A DNA stretch of 64,000 bases from Phocaeicola plebeius (GCF_003437535.1 NZ_QSQT01000014.1:1-64000); one strand, 5' to 3'. Shown: positions 42,317 through 50,973, counted from the stretch's first letter. A program made the numbers and translations. The notes: a model not told the origin generated them from the sequence alone.

Positions 42317-44242
42317 TCAGGGAACAGGCTGTGGCGTAGAGAAGCTGAGACTGTCAGCGAAACATTTTCCAGCTTCTCCGGTCAACACCACACGCGACAA
42401 GTCGACTCCTTCTGCAGCTGCTTCCGAAATTACTCCCTTGGCCGCCATTCTGCGGGCTACCAGCCGGAAGTGTCCCTCCTGATTTTCTTTCAACCGTCCA
42501 TTAGCTTCGAATGAACTGCGATAATGCTTCGGCTTCGGAATAATGGAAGCCAAGTAAATACATTCTTCCAGCGTCAGTTGCGACGGACGCTTGCCAAAAT
42601 AAAACTCTGATGCCTCTAACAGCCCATACACTCCCGGTCCCCATTCGGCGATATTGAGATACACCTCAAACATACGTTCCTTTGAGGTAAGCCGGTTCTG
42701 TTCTATCAGCCAGACAATCAATGCTTCCTCCAGTTTACGCGCGATATTTTTCCGACGATTCAGAAACACATTCTTGACCAGCTGCATGGAAATTGTACTT
42801 CCTCCGCGCGCAAAGCGACGTTCTTTCAAATCGTAAACCATCGCTTCACGAATGGCGTCGGGAAGGAATCCCTGATGATAAAAGAATCCTCCGTCCTCGC
42901 TCTGCAATACGGCCATGCGCATCAGCTGAGGCACACTGTCAAGAGGAAGGAAATGATTCCACGACGGCCCCACCGGAAAAGTACGTACAGGCATTTCATT
43001 CTCGTAAGCCGTATACTCAAACTCTTCAGACATCTTACCAAGATTGGTTGTTCCGTAACCCAGTATCTGGAAATGCTGCGGACGCAGGTCGGAATAAAAC
43101 TTCAGGCTGTCAGGACGAGCCAAATCGGCATCCAGTTCGAAATCGTATGCCAATTCTCCTTCCACACGAATCCCTTCCAGGTTCTCGAAAAGTCCATGCG
43201 GAAGGGAGTTGAAAAGCTCCTTAGCCGGAAACTGGGGTTGATGTATGGAAGCCATAAGGTGGCTGGGCGGTTCTACCCGCAGGTAGGGATGAAACTGCAA
43301 GTCATTGAAACGTATCGTACTACAACTGTCCAGTTCCAGGGCATGCGGTTCCACATTCAACTGAAAATCCAGCTTCCCATGATTCAGGTTAATACGCTCC
43401 GGCGACAAGCGACGATGGAAGACTTTCAGTCCGTCTACCTCCGTCTGACCAAGCAACACCATTTTCTCATCTTCCTCCTGCTGCGTGAAACTTAACCACA
43501 ACCGTTCGAAGGCCACTTCCGCTCCCAAACGGCGGCGAATGTAAGGCACAGTCAGTTCAGGTGCCTGAATGCAGACCGACACACGGCGCTCACCGGAATT
43601 GATTTCTCCCTCCGTTTCCCAATGCTGTGTATGTCCTTCTTCTACAAAAGTAAGCTGGCTACGGAACCGGTGATTCTCAATATTGAATTCCGGTACATAC
43701 AGGCTGACGGAATCGCTGTCCTTCCGTTCGCACACATGCAGACGGGTGAGACGCCCCTCAGAAGGCAACAAACGGAACACTCCATTCAGCAAGGTTTGCA
43801 CACGCTTGTCATATCCCGCCTTTTCGGGAACCCGTTCCGTTTCTTTTTCACCATTCGATCTGCTTCGGAACAAGAAATCATAATTAGCCTGCTGGTTCTC
43901 TTTAACAAAATCCACCGTCAATCCGTCCAACGCCACATCCATCACCTCCACATTTCCTTTCAGCAATTGCCAGAAGCCTAAATTAAACGTGGCCGACCGA
44001 AGTGTCAATAATGTATCCCTCTCCTCGGGAACAACTGACAGCCCGTTCAGGAAAAGACATCCGGTTCCCTCAAAGCGCAACTCATCATAATGCACTTCCA
44101 GTCCGTACCGCTCCTCCACTTGAGTAATCTTTCTTTCTGCCATCCGGTTCAAGATACAGTTACGGAAAATCCATAGTCCACCGGCCAGTAACAGCAATAA
44201 CAGCAGCAAGCCTGCACCTGTATAAATCAATATTCGTTTCAT
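42317..44242 (-). CDS. AsmA-like N-terminal region fused to GT51 peptidoglycan glycosyltransferase
   Basis: A 641-residue membrane protein. One N-terminal transmembrane helix (about 5-27) is followed by roughly 390 residues that read like an AsmA/TAM-type repeat region (YDELRFEGTGCLFLNGLSV, FNLGFWQLLKGNVEVMDVALDGLTVDF). A C-terminal GT51 domain (about 425-600) follows: catalytic Glu in QSEDGGFFYHQGF (about 450), RGGSTISMQLVKN and NIAEWGPGVYGLLEASEFYFGK. It has no transpeptidase domain, so it is a monofunctional glycan-strand polymerase with an unusual N-terminal extension. The fusion suggests coupling of peptidoglycan synthesis with lipid or envelope contacts. Confidence 0.8.
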   Translation of the reverse strand: MKRILIYTGAGLLLLLLLLAGGLWIFRNCILNRMAERKITQVEERYGLEVHYDELRFEGTGCLFLNGLSVVPEERDTLLTLRSATFNLGFWQLLKGNVEVMDVALDGLTVDFVKENQQANYDFLFRSRSNGEKETERVPEKAGYDKRVQTLLNGVFRLLPSEGRLTRLHVCERKDSDSVSLYVPEFNIENHRFRSQLTFVEEGHTQHWETEGEINSGERRVSVCIQAPELTVPYIRRRLGAEVAFERLWLSFTQQEEDEKMVLLGQTEVDGLKVFHRRLSPERINLNHGKLDFQLNVEPHALELDSCSTIRFNDLQFHPYLRVEPPSHLMASIHQPQFPAKELFNSLPHGLFENLEGIRVEGELAYDFELDADLARPDSLKFYSDLRPQHFQILGYGTTNLGKMSEEFEYTAYENEMPVRTFPVGPSWNHFLPLDSVPQLMRMAVLQSEDGGFFYHQGFLPDAIREAMVYDLKERRFARGGSTISMQLVKNVFLNRRKNIARKLEEALIVWLIEQNRLTSKERMFEVYLNIAEWGPGVYGLLEASEFYFGKRPSQLTLEECIYLASIIPKPKHYRSSFEANGRLKENQEGHFRLVARRMAAKGVISEAAAEGVDLSRVVLTGEAGKCFADSLSFSTPQPVP

Positions 44243-44377
44243 AACGTCCTTATTCCATGCTGCAAAGGTAAAAAATATTCAGCTAAAATATCATAGATTT
44301 TTCGCCCGCATAGTCCACAAATTCGCACAAATAGTTTCAAAATCACAACAATCACAAACAATTTGAACTTATTTGAA

Positions 44378-44409
44378 TTTGTTTTAAAACAAAAATACAA
44401 TTACTTTTG
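44378..44409 (+). promoter_or_regulatory. Promoter of the 44544 lipoprotein gene
   Basis: TTTG (44378-44381) and TACTTTTG (44402-44409) are separated by exactly 20 nt. Transcription should start near 44416, leaving a leader of about 125 nt before the ATG. Confidence 0.7.
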
Positions 44410-44463
44410 AGAAAAATGAAAAACAACAAAAACGTTTGCAGTTGGAAATAAAAAAATCAAAAA

Positions 44464-44505
44464 GCGAACACATTCCTTTCTACAAGGAATATTCCCTGCG
44501 TTCGC
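44464..44505 (+). promoter_or_regulatory. Leader hairpin, possible attenuator
   Basis: The leader of the lipoprotein gene holds a two-part hairpin: outer arms GCGAAC (44464-44469) and GTTCGC (44500-44505), inner arms TTCCTT (44473-44478) and AAGGAA (44484-44489). It is followed by ATATTTTATC. It could be a leaky terminator or a structural regulator. The rest of the 301-bp gap is AT-rich without features. Confidence 0.45.
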
Positions 44506-44543
44506 ATATTTTATCACTCGCATCAGGGGAATAGGCGTATAAA

Positions 44544-45608
44544 ATGAAAAACACTATGAAACAACTTCTCAAACTATTCAGTATTGTATTTTGTGCCATG
44601 GCTCTGTATGCCTGCGGAAGTGACGATGAACCAGGCAAAAGCGCATTGCAAGACCAGTTTATTGATGTAGACAACAGTGAATACACAGAAGGAAGTATGC
44701 CTGTAGGAGACACTCCCATGCTTCAAACTGCTACTTTTGATAAAGCAGCTCTTCCTGGAGGAACATCCTATCTTACATTAAATTCCTATGAAGAATTAGA
44801 CTATGTAAATATCGGTGTAGAAGGAGAATCCGGATACCTTAAAGTAAAGTTAGATGCACCAGCAAACGTACAAGGACGTGCCACCACAAATAATGGAATC
44901 TACACCTATACTGTGCTTGTATTATTAAGCCAGAATCTGAATAGCAGCTTCACGCTTGTATTTACCACAGTAAACAAACAAGGTGAAGTTTCCTCTCAAT
45001 TTACAAGTGAAACCAACTACATAGAAGCCGGTACAGGCGATTTACAAGTCAACCTGCGTTTCAGTAATGAAAAAGACGTGGATTTGTATGTCGTAGAACC
45101 CAACGGAAATGTCATTTATTACGGTCAGCCTTTCCCCTATTATTCAAAAGAATACGAAATTATCAATGACTGGCTGGAAAGTGATGATTATGAAAATGAA
45201 CCAGATGTTGAATGGGGAAAAATCGGATTGGATATTGACTCCAATGCAGGCTGCGACATTGACTGGAAAAACAGTGAAAACATTTTCTTCAAAACAGATT
45301 GCATGCAAAAAGGAACATATCAGGTATGGGTAAATATGTTTGCAAACTGTGACCCCTCTATTGCCACAAACTATACCGTCAGAGTTACTTACAAAGGTAT
45401 AGCAGTTACTCCTAAATCAGGAAGTAACCCGACATCTGGAGTATTTCCTATAGGAACGCCCGACAACGAAATTGACGATGAACTGATAGGAGCTACCAAA
45501 ATAATGGAATTCACCATCAATGAAGGTATCGAACCGGGAAGAAGTGCGGCAGTAACAGCCAAGAAACATTTGATAAAAAAAGAATTCAACATGCTATTTG
45601 CGAACTAA
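44544..45608 (+). CDS. DUF2135-like secreted lipoprotein
   Basis: A 354-residue lipoprotein (lipobox LYAC, Cys24) with an acidic linker (GSDDEPGKS). The second half contains NLRFSNEKDVDLYVVEPNGNVIYYG, then DIDSNAGCDIDWKNSENIF and a later GTYQVWVN segment, the layout of DUF2135/YfaP-like beta-sandwich domains with a probable calcium-binding Asp-rich loop. I do not recognise the N-terminal half. No partner genes are adjacent. Its promoter and long structured leader suggest separate control. Surface exposure is likely for an acidic lipoprotein of this type but unproven. Confidence 0.6.
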   Translation: MKNTMKQLLKLFSIVFCAMALYACGSDDEPGKSALQDQFIDVDNSEYTEGSMPVGDTPMLQTATFDKAALPGGTSYLTLNSYEELDYVNIGVEGESGYLKVKLDAPANVQGRATTNNGIYTYTVLVLLSQNLNSSFTLVFTTVNKQGEVSSQFTSETNYIEAGTGDLQVNLRFSNEKDVDLYVVEPNGNVIYYGQPFPYYSKEYEIINDWLESDDYENEPDVEWGKIGLDIDSNAGCDIDWKNSENIFFKTDCMQKGTYQVWVNMFANCDPSIATNYTVRVTYKGIAVTPKSGSNPTSGVFPIGTPDNEIDDELIGATKIMEFTINEGIEPGRSAAVTAKKHLIKKEFNMLFAN

Positions 45609-45657
45609 CACTTTGCCTTTTATAAAGGACAACCTATAGATCTCTCTTTACTAATTT

Positions 45658-45725
45658 CATTCCGTACGTTCCGGTGACAAATTCTTCACTCAATACAGGT
45701 CGCCGGAGCAGTACGGAATGTTTTT
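45658..45725 (+). terminator. Strong terminator after the lipoprotein gene
   Basis: CATTCCGTACG (45658-45668) pairs with GTACGGAATG (45711-45720), with an inner CCGG region and T5 following. The outer stem is 10 bp. Confidence 0.8.
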
Positions 45726-45819
45726 ATCTACAAGAATCGGGTACTGTTTCATGGATATTCCAAAAGAAATCGTATCTTTACACCATAATCATTTTTTATT
45801 AACTAAAAACTTTAGAATT

Positions 45820-46092
45820 ATGGCTAGTAGAAGATCATTGAAAAAAACAGTCAATTATATTACAGAACTGGCAGCAGGACTCTGCCTGGTGGAATCAGCA
45901 AACGCAAATGCAGAAAAACGGGAAGCTTACAGCGAAGTATTCCTGCAGATTATCAACCTGCGTAATGACATCATCAGCCGCATCAGCCACACAGAGCCGG
46001 GCAGCGTGAAACTGTTCTACAAAAAACTGAGAGCGGACTTCAATGCTGAAGTAGACAACGTGTTCAAGAAACTGGAAGAACTGTCGAAATAA
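45820..46092 (+). CDS. Small conserved helical protein, function unknown
   Basis: A 90-residue basic, mostly helical protein (MASRRSLKKTVNYITELAAGL...). I do not recognise a family. It has no signal or membrane segment. The ATG at 45820 is preferred because a near-consensus -7 box (TATCTTTA, 45773-45780) lies about 40 bp upstream; a longer frame would run through the promoter. The stop is 5 bp before the acyltransferase start, so the two form an operon. Confidence 0.65.
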   Translation: MASRRSLKKTVNYITELAAGLCLVESANANAEKREAYSEVFLQIINLRNDIISRISHTEPGSVKLFYKKLRADFNAEVDNVFKKLEELSK

Positions 46093-46097
46093 CACAC

Positions 46098-46655
46098 ATG
46101 AAACAAGCTATCTGCCGGTTTATCTACCACAAACTGCTGGGCTGGAAAGCAGAAGTAAATGTACCCGATTTTAAAAAGTGCATCATCTGTGCGGCTCCGC
46201 ATACCACCAACTGGGACTTGTTTATCGGAAAATTGTTTATCACAGCCATAGGGCGTGAATCGGGTTTTCTGATGAAAAAGGAATGGTTCTTCTTCCCGTT
46301 GGGAATCATATTCCGAAAAATGGGAGGTATCCCCGTACACCGCGACAAGCGTACTTCTATGGTAGACCAACTGGTGCAACGCATTGAAAAAAGTGACACA
46401 TTCCATCTGGCCATTACACCGGAAGGAACACGTTCGGCTAATCCCGACTGGAAAAAGGGATTCTATTACATTGCCTTGGGGGCAAAAATTCCGATTGTAT
46501 TGATTGGAATAGATTATGAAAAGAAGTGCATTACAGCAGGAAAATACCTCTTGCCCACGGGTGACATTGAAAAAGACATGAAGGAAATCAAGTTATATTT
46601 CAAGGATTTCAAAGGAAAACACCCTGAGAAATTTACCATAGGAAATATTGACTGA
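46098..46655 (+). CDS. PlsC-type lysophospholipid acyltransferase
   Basis: A 185-residue acyltransferase of the PlsC family. The catalytic HX4D motif is HTTNWD (35-40), followed by GGIPVHRDK and the acyl-acceptor motif TPEGTRS. At 185 residues it is shorter than a typical PlsC and lacks an obvious transmembrane anchor, as in small Bacteroidota paralogues. It would transfer an acyl chain to a lysophospholipid or related lipid. Array B of 22-bp repeats begins 14 bp after its stop. Confidence 0.85.
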   Translation: MKQAICRFIYHKLLGWKAEVNVPDFKKCIICAAPHTTNWDLFIGKLFITAIGRESGFLMKKEWFFFPLGIIFRKMGGIPVHRDKRTSMVDQLVQRIEKSDTFHLAITPEGTRSANPDWKKGFYYIALGAKIPIVLIGIDYEKKCITAGKYLLPTGDIEKDMKEIKLYFKDFKGKHPEKFTIGNID

Positions 46656-46668
46656 AATGAATAAAAAA

Positions 46669-46794
46669 AAACGTCCTTGCGTTCGTTACCAAACGCAAGG
46701 GCGTTTTCTTTTAAACGCAAGTGCGTTTCAACCAAAACGCTTTGACGTTTTATCTAAAATGCACTTGCGTTTTGAATGAAACGTAGGATCGTTT
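46669..46794. repeat. Array B: six 16-bp palindromes at exact 22-bp pitch
   Basis: Six units start at 46669, 46691, 46713, 46735, 46757 and 46779: AAACGTCCTTGCGTTC, AAACGCAAGGGCGTTT, AAACGCAAGTGCGTTT, AAACGCTTTGACGTTT, AAATGCACTTGCGTTT and AAACGTAGGATCGTTT. The pitch is 22 bp without exception, and the number of units equals that of array A at 11083. The third unit is identical in both arrays. Spacers are 6 nt and unrelated. Each unit can fold as a 6-bp stem with a 4-nt loop. It lies between the convergent acyltransferase and barrel-protein genes; no other terminator is seen in that gap. Confidence 0.9.
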
Positions 46795-46907
46795 TTACCT
46801 AAGTTCAAAAGAGGTTTGAAAAAGAGGAATTAGATTAATTTTCACATATATTTGAGACAATCTCTTCTTTCTCGTAATCAGGAATACAAATACTGAATTG
46901 AATCAAA

Positions 46908-47594
46908 TCATAAACCAAATTTATATCCCACAGAAAGAGTTAGAGTGTGATAGTTGGCCCCAATTACGTCATTTTTACCTTCCTTACCCAGCGAAAGATC
47001 ATATTGTAGCTTCGCATACCAATGATTAGTTTCTATGCCTATATTTGAAGATACTCCCCAATCAAAGTTTCGAGCCTCTTCATAAAGAAAAAGATTGGAA
47101 TTGCCCATTGCATCCTCTCCATACATAAAACCATCGTAATACTGTTCATATTTCCCTGGATAAGCTCCATTCATGTAATAAGGATTACTATCAAAGCGGT
47201 TTTTCAAACAGAAAGCAACATAAGGTCCTACGCCAAAAAACATTTTCGTATTCTTATTCAAAGTCCATCTAAATTGAGCCAGCACTGGAATTTGTAAAAA
47301 ATGTCTTGTCTGTGACACATTTTCCGTCCATGTAAACTTTCCATTGCTATAAGTTCCTCCATTGGAAATAGAATAGCCTCTAAATGTATAGAACAATCCC
47401 GATTCTATACCAAAATGATTGGTCAAATTAAAATCTACAGAAACACCAATTTTTGCAGAAGGTCTCCATTCTTGTCCCCATCCGTATCTCTGTACAGCAG
47501 AAATACCCATTTCAGGAGCCAATGTCACATTTTGAGCATACAAACTACAGATGCTTGTCATCAGCATACAAACCATTACGACTTTTTTCTTCAT
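46908..47594 (-). CDS. Outer-membrane beta-barrel protein (OmpW/PorT-like)
   Basis: A 228-residue protein with a signal peptide (MKKKVVMVCMLMTSICSLYA|Q) and an eight-strand-like barrel pattern: LAPEMGISAVQRYG, KIGVSVDFNLTNHFGIESGLFYTFRGYS, FLQIPVLAQFRWTLNKNTKMFFGVGPYVAF and the terminal TLTLSVGYKFGL ending in an aromatic/Leu residue. It matches the small 'porin family / outer membrane beta-barrel' group. Function unknown. A -7 box (TATATTTG on the minus strand) lies near 47664-47671, about 70 bp upstream. Confidence 0.75.
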   Translation of the reverse strand: MKKKVVMVCMLMTSICSLYAQNVTLAPEMGISAVQRYGWGQEWRPSAKIGVSVDFNLTNHFGIESGLFYTFRGYSISNGGTYSNGKFTWTENVSQTRHFLQIPVLAQFRWTLNKNTKMFFGVGPYVAFCLKNRFDSNPYYMNGAYPGKYEQYYDGFMYGEDAMGNSNLFLYEEARNFDWGVSSNIGIETNHWYAKLQYDLSLGKEGKNDVIGANYHTLTLSVGYKFGL

Positions 47595-48004
47595 AATTTT
47601 CTAATTTAGAATTTTAAACTTACTTTCATGCCTCTTCTTCCTACGAAGAAAAAGAAAACGGCACAAATATATACAATCAATATTGTATTTATATATCGTA
47701 ATAGTTGTCCTTTACGTAATTTTCGAGAATTTACACTTAAGCCATCATTTAAGTTCGATATTTCAAATATAATATAAAGAAGATTTCGCAAAATTAAAAT
47801 TTCGCGAGGCAATCACACGTCAGTATACAATTAATAATCAACATCTTAAGTAAAAAATCATAGCACAATTTATTTCTATTTAGAGATTATTCCAACCCGA
47901 CATAGACTAAAAAACAAAAGTATCACATCCAAAACGCCTCTTCCCCAAAGGTACTTTTTACCATCCAAGACTCTCTTTAAAGTAATTATTTTCCGCCTGA
48001 ATTT
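47595..48004. other. 410-bp AT-rich gap without genes
   Basis: Between the barrel-protein gene start and the TetR gene end. Apart from a -7 box for the barrel gene (47664-47671, minus strand) I find no open reading frame, hairpin or repeat worth naming. Confidence 0.6.
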
Positions 48005-48718
48005 TCAAAGTTCCTCAACAATTTGTAAAGGAATCCCTGTATATTCGGAAATTTTTTCGGATGAGACAGAATCCCTTTTCATCGCGATTGCAATACTTAC
48101 AACGGAAGACTTGGATTGATCATGAAACAATAAACTGGAAAGATGTTTAATAGCCTTTAAAATCCTTTCTTTATCCGGCTCTTTACCAAGATTAATTCCG
48201 CTAAACTCTGATAGTCTGTCATGAAGTGTCATATAGTAAACTCCTCCAACTATCAAGGCTGAGATAGCTACAATGTCTGTATCTGAATCCGAGAACAGAT
48301 TTGCAAATTTCTTACACAAAGGAAGAGTATGCAATTCTCTTAACTGGGCTGTACGGTGACTTATTTCATTATCCGTTGCTATTTCCCATCTTAACAACTC
48401 TTGCATGATTTTATTATCCCATAAAGAATTGAAAAGATTACATAGAATGTTCTCATAATATTCCTGACCATTCTTACCTAGATCAGCAACTTTAATCACA
48501 TCACTAAACCAATAATCAAATTTCTTAACATACTCATCAATAAATGCATCAAGATCCTTGTATCTCCTATAAAACTGTACAGGCTCTATTTCAGCTTCCT
48601 GCATTATACCCGTAGCGGTCAAACAACTGAATCCATCTTTTTGTATTAAAGTAGTGGCTGCCTCCCAAATCGATTTCTCCACATCTTCTGCACTTCTTCT
48701 TTTCCTACGTTTTTCCAT
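48005..48718 (-). CDS. TetR/AcrR-like transcriptional regulator
   Basis: A 237-residue regulator. The N-terminal 60 residues form a TetR-type HTH (IWEAATTLIQKDGFSCLTATGIMQEAEIEPVQFYRRYKDLDAFIDEY). The C-terminal ligand-binding helical region is followed by an unusual tail (about 200-237) including SVVSIAIAMKRDSVSSEKISEYTGIPLQIVEEL, which looks like a second small helical DNA- or protein-binding unit. No obvious target gene is divergent; candidates are the genes either side. Codon use is AT-richer than in the neighbours. Confidence 0.75.
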   Translation of the reverse strand: MEKRRKRRSAEDVEKSIWEAATTLIQKDGFSCLTATGIMQEAEIEPVQFYRRYKDLDAFIDEYVKKFDYWFSDVIKVADLGKNGQEYYENILCNLFNSLWDNKIMQELLRWEIATDNEISHRTAQLRELHTLPLCKKFANLFSDSDTDIVAISALIVGGVYYMTLHDRLSEFSGINLGKEPDKERILKAIKHLSSLLFHDQSKSSVVSIAIAMKRDSVSSEKISEYTGIPLQIVEEL

Positions 48719-48864
48719 CCTATTTCATTGCGTTACTTGTTGTTCTTTGAACACATCGATTAAACTATTAAACGGTAAAAATACTATTTTTATTATACCT
48801 TCACAATCTTAATCAGATTAAAATACTTATATACACAATTGAAACGATTTGGTATCTATAAAAA

Positions 48865-48908
48865 AGAATAGGAACCGCCTTGTTTTACATAAAGACGGTC
48901 CCTATTCT
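48865..48908 (-). terminator. Terminator after the kinase-like gene
   Basis: AGAATAGG...CC(C)TATTCT arms with an inner ACCG/CGGT pairing give a long stem, followed on the minus strand by TTTTTT. The stop of the gene it serves is at 48929. Confidence 0.85.
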
Positions 48909-48928
48909 CATATCCTTTTAAAATCTGC

Positions 48929-50011
48929 TTACAGCAGGGAAGAAATATATTCCTTCATTTCAGGAACTGCACGACGTGCTTCCTGATACAGCTTATACTG
49001 TGCCAGTGTACGCACATAGTTGTGTTCGGCATATTTTATCTGATAATATGTATCCCCGTTGATATAGTCAGCCAGGAAACGTACTGCCTGCATATATGGG
49101 AACAACATCACAGCGTATGGCAGCATTTCTATCTCCAGCGGAGTAAGGAAACTCTTGGCCGATTCGATGTATCCCTTGGCAAAGGCACGGAAAATATCCA
49201 TGTTGAAATGAATCTTGTTCAAGTCAGGTTCATCTTCAGGAGCCGTATTTCCGGCAGAACGAAGGAAATCACCGAAATCAGAGAAGACGAAACTTGGCAT
49301 GGTCGTATCCAAATCGATTACGCACAATACGTTTCCATCTTTATCAAACAACATGTTGGATACCTTCGTATCACAATGGCAGATACGTTTCGGAAGTTTT
49401 CCTTCCCGATACAGACGTTCTGCAGCACACATTTCATCTGCATCTTTCTCAATATCATCTACCAGTGACTGTACCTTCTCCATACGTCCGGCTGCATTCT
49501 GCGCCACAGCTTCACGCAACTGCTGCATACGGAATTCCATATTATGGAAATCGGGAATGGTTTCCCCTAACTTTTCAGGCAGGTCGGCCAACATGGCTTC
49601 AAACTCACCAAATTTCACACCTACCAGATAAGAAGATTCGGGAGTTACCGCTTCCAGTGTTTGTGATTCCGGAATGAACACACACACACGCCAGTAGCGT
49701 TCGCCATCAAAATAATATGTTTTTCCTTCGGCAGTCGGTACAAAGCGGAGGACTTTGCGGTCTATATCCGTTTCATGAGCCTTTTTCAGTTTCTCGCGAA
49801 TATGACGAGTCACACATTCAATGTTGTGTTGAAGAAGTTCCACATCCTTGAAAACCTGATGATTGACACACTGCAATATGTAATCGCAAGCCTGCGGATC
49901 TTCTGTCTGAACTTTATAAGTCTGATTAATCAAACCGGCTGTCAAAGGAATTATTTCCCCTACCTTTCCAACCTCCGGAAATTGTGCAATAATTTCATTA
50001 AGTGACTTCAT
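48929..50011 (-). CDS. APH-family sugar kinase, NahK-like (N-acetylhexosamine kinase-like)
   Basis: A 360-residue phosphotransferase of the aminoglycoside-phosphotransferase fold. The nucleotide-binding part has IIPLTAGLINQTYKV; the catalytic loop is ICHCDTKVSNMLFD with the metal site CVIDLDTTMPSFVFSDFGDFLRSAG. This combination resembles N-acetylhexosamine 1-kinase (NahK) and related proteins of Bacteroidota, which phosphorylate mucin- or glycan-derived sugars. No glycan-degradation genes are adjacent. A start at 50020 (MLTMKS) is also possible. The -7 box lies at 50104-50111. Confidence 0.75.
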   Translation of the reverse strand: MKSLNEIIAQFPEVGKVGEIIPLTAGLINQTYKVQTEDPQACDYILQCVNHQVFKDVELLQHNIECVTRHIREKLKKAHETDIDRKVLRFVPTAEGKTYYFDGERYWRVCVFIPESQTLEAVTPESSYLVGVKFGEFEAMLADLPEKLGETIPDFHNMEFRMQQLREAVAQNAAGRMEKVQSLVDDIEKDADEMCAAERLYREGKLPKRICHCDTKVSNMLFDKDGNVLCVIDLDTTMPSFVFSDFGDFLRSAGNTAPEDEPDLNKIHFNMDIFRAFAKGYIESAKSFLTPLEIEMLPYAVMLFPYMQAVRFLADYINGDTYYQIKYAEHNYVRTLAQYKLYQEARRAVPEMKEYISSLL

Positions 50012-50103
50012 GGTTAGCAAATAAATTAGGTTTATTATATTATTTAATTAGAATCTATACTTATTCAATATACCTTTTAAAATATTCTGATTTTTCTACA
50101 CTG

Positions 50104-50111
50104 CAAATATA
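50104..50111 (-). promoter_or_regulatory. -7 promoter element of the NahK-like gene
   Basis: TATATTTG on the minus strand, about 92 bp before the ATG at 50011, followed by an AT-rich leader. Confidence 0.5.
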
Positions 50112-50163
50112 GGGAAGTTTTTACGGATTACCTTCATCTCATTGTAATATTTTCTACAAAATC

Positions 50164-50194
50164 TTTGCAGAATAACAAAAAGTTTATAGATTTG
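50164..50194 (+). promoter_or_regulatory. Promoter of the TPR protein gene
   Basis: TTTG (50164-50167) and TAGATTTG (50187-50194) are spaced 19 nt apart. The -7 box lies within any longer reading frame, so translation begins at 50219 or later. Confidence 0.75.
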
Positions 50195-50218
50195 CGCCCG
50201 TTAATAAAACTAGACTCT

Positions 50219-50839
50219 ATGAAAGCCACCATGAAAACACTCTCAGCAATTCTGATTTGCTGTTTTATTTCTACTATACAAATGTATGGAGAAAATATTC
50301 AACGCCCTGAAAGCGAAAACTATGTAAAAGGAGTAGAAGCTCTCAATGAAGGAAACCCTGAAGCGGCTTATACTTATTTGAATGCAGAAATCAATGAGCA
50401 CCCTGACAACGGATATGCACATTGCTACATGGCACTTATCTGCAACTTCTGCAATGATACCAAACTGGCACTGCAGGCATTGAACTCCAGTCTGGAACTT
50501 ATTCCAGAAGCCGATACAGAATACCGTTCATTTGCACACTATTCTAGAGGCGTGCTGCTAAGCAATCTGAAAATGTGGGAACGTGCCGAAGCAGACCTGA
50601 ATGAAGCAATTCGTCTGAATCCGGAGGATGTGGAAAACTACAAATCACGCGCACAACTCTATTTTGAAACTGAACGCTATGAAGAGTCACTCGACGACCT
50701 GACACGCGCACTCAAGCTTGACAGCAAAGCTGATGTAAACGACCTGATGCTGCAACTTATGGCAGTAGCTCCTACTTCCGAATTCATGGAACGCATCACT
50801 GCCACTTACCAGCAACTGGATCAGGTTACGATTCACTGA
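50219..50839 (+). CDS. Exported TPR-repeat protein
   Basis: A 206-residue protein with a signal peptide (MKTLSAILICCFISTIQMYG) and four or five tetratricopeptide repeats from about residue 30 to 190. Examples are EALNEGNPEAAYTYLNAEINEHPDNGYAHCYMAL, then a canonical pair WERAEADLNEAIRLNPEDVENYKSRAQLYFE and RYEESLDDLTRALKLDSKADV. It should be a periplasmic scaffold for protein contacts. A second ATG at 50231 is possible. It is monocistronic, with a clear promoter and terminator. Confidence 0.8.
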   Translation: MKATMKTLSAILICCFISTIQMYGENIQRPESENYVKGVEALNEGNPEAAYTYLNAEINEHPDNGYAHCYMALICNFCNDTKLALQALNSSLELIPEADTEYRSFAHYSRGVLLSNLKMWERAEADLNEAIRLNPEDVENYKSRAQLYFETERYEESLDDLTRALKLDSKADVNDLMLQLMAVAPTSEFMERITATYQQLDQVTIH

Positions 50840-50868
50840 TAAATCCATACAATTACGTTATACTTGAA

Positions 50869-50897
50869 AGCCATCTCACCCTCTGAGATGGCTTTTT
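50869..50897 (+). terminator. Terminator after the TPR protein gene
   Basis: AGCCATCTCA (50869-50878) pairs with TGAGATGGCT (50884-50893) around a 5-nt loop, followed by a T-run. Confidence 0.88.
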
Positions 50898-50899
50898 CA

Positions 50900-50931
50900 T
50901 TTGCAGGGATAAGAATGATTTTCTATTTTTG
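50900..50931 (+). promoter_or_regulatory. Promoter of the peptide transporter gene
   Basis: TTTG (50900-50903) and TATTTTTG (50924-50931) are separated by 20 nt. The boxes start directly after the preceding terminator. Confidence 0.75.
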
Positions 50932-50973
50932 CAAAAACAATCAATTTACTAACATTTTATCAATAAAAACAGA

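Noticed and set aside
46669..46794. Array B as a simple terminator between convergent genes
   Set aside because: Single units have only 6-bp stems without consistent U-tracts, and a terminator would not require six copies at constant pitch.
48929..50011. Aminoglycoside resistance phosphotransferase
   Set aside because: The APH fold is shared with sugar kinases; the catalytic-loop context and the Bacteroidota setting fit the NahK-like group better.
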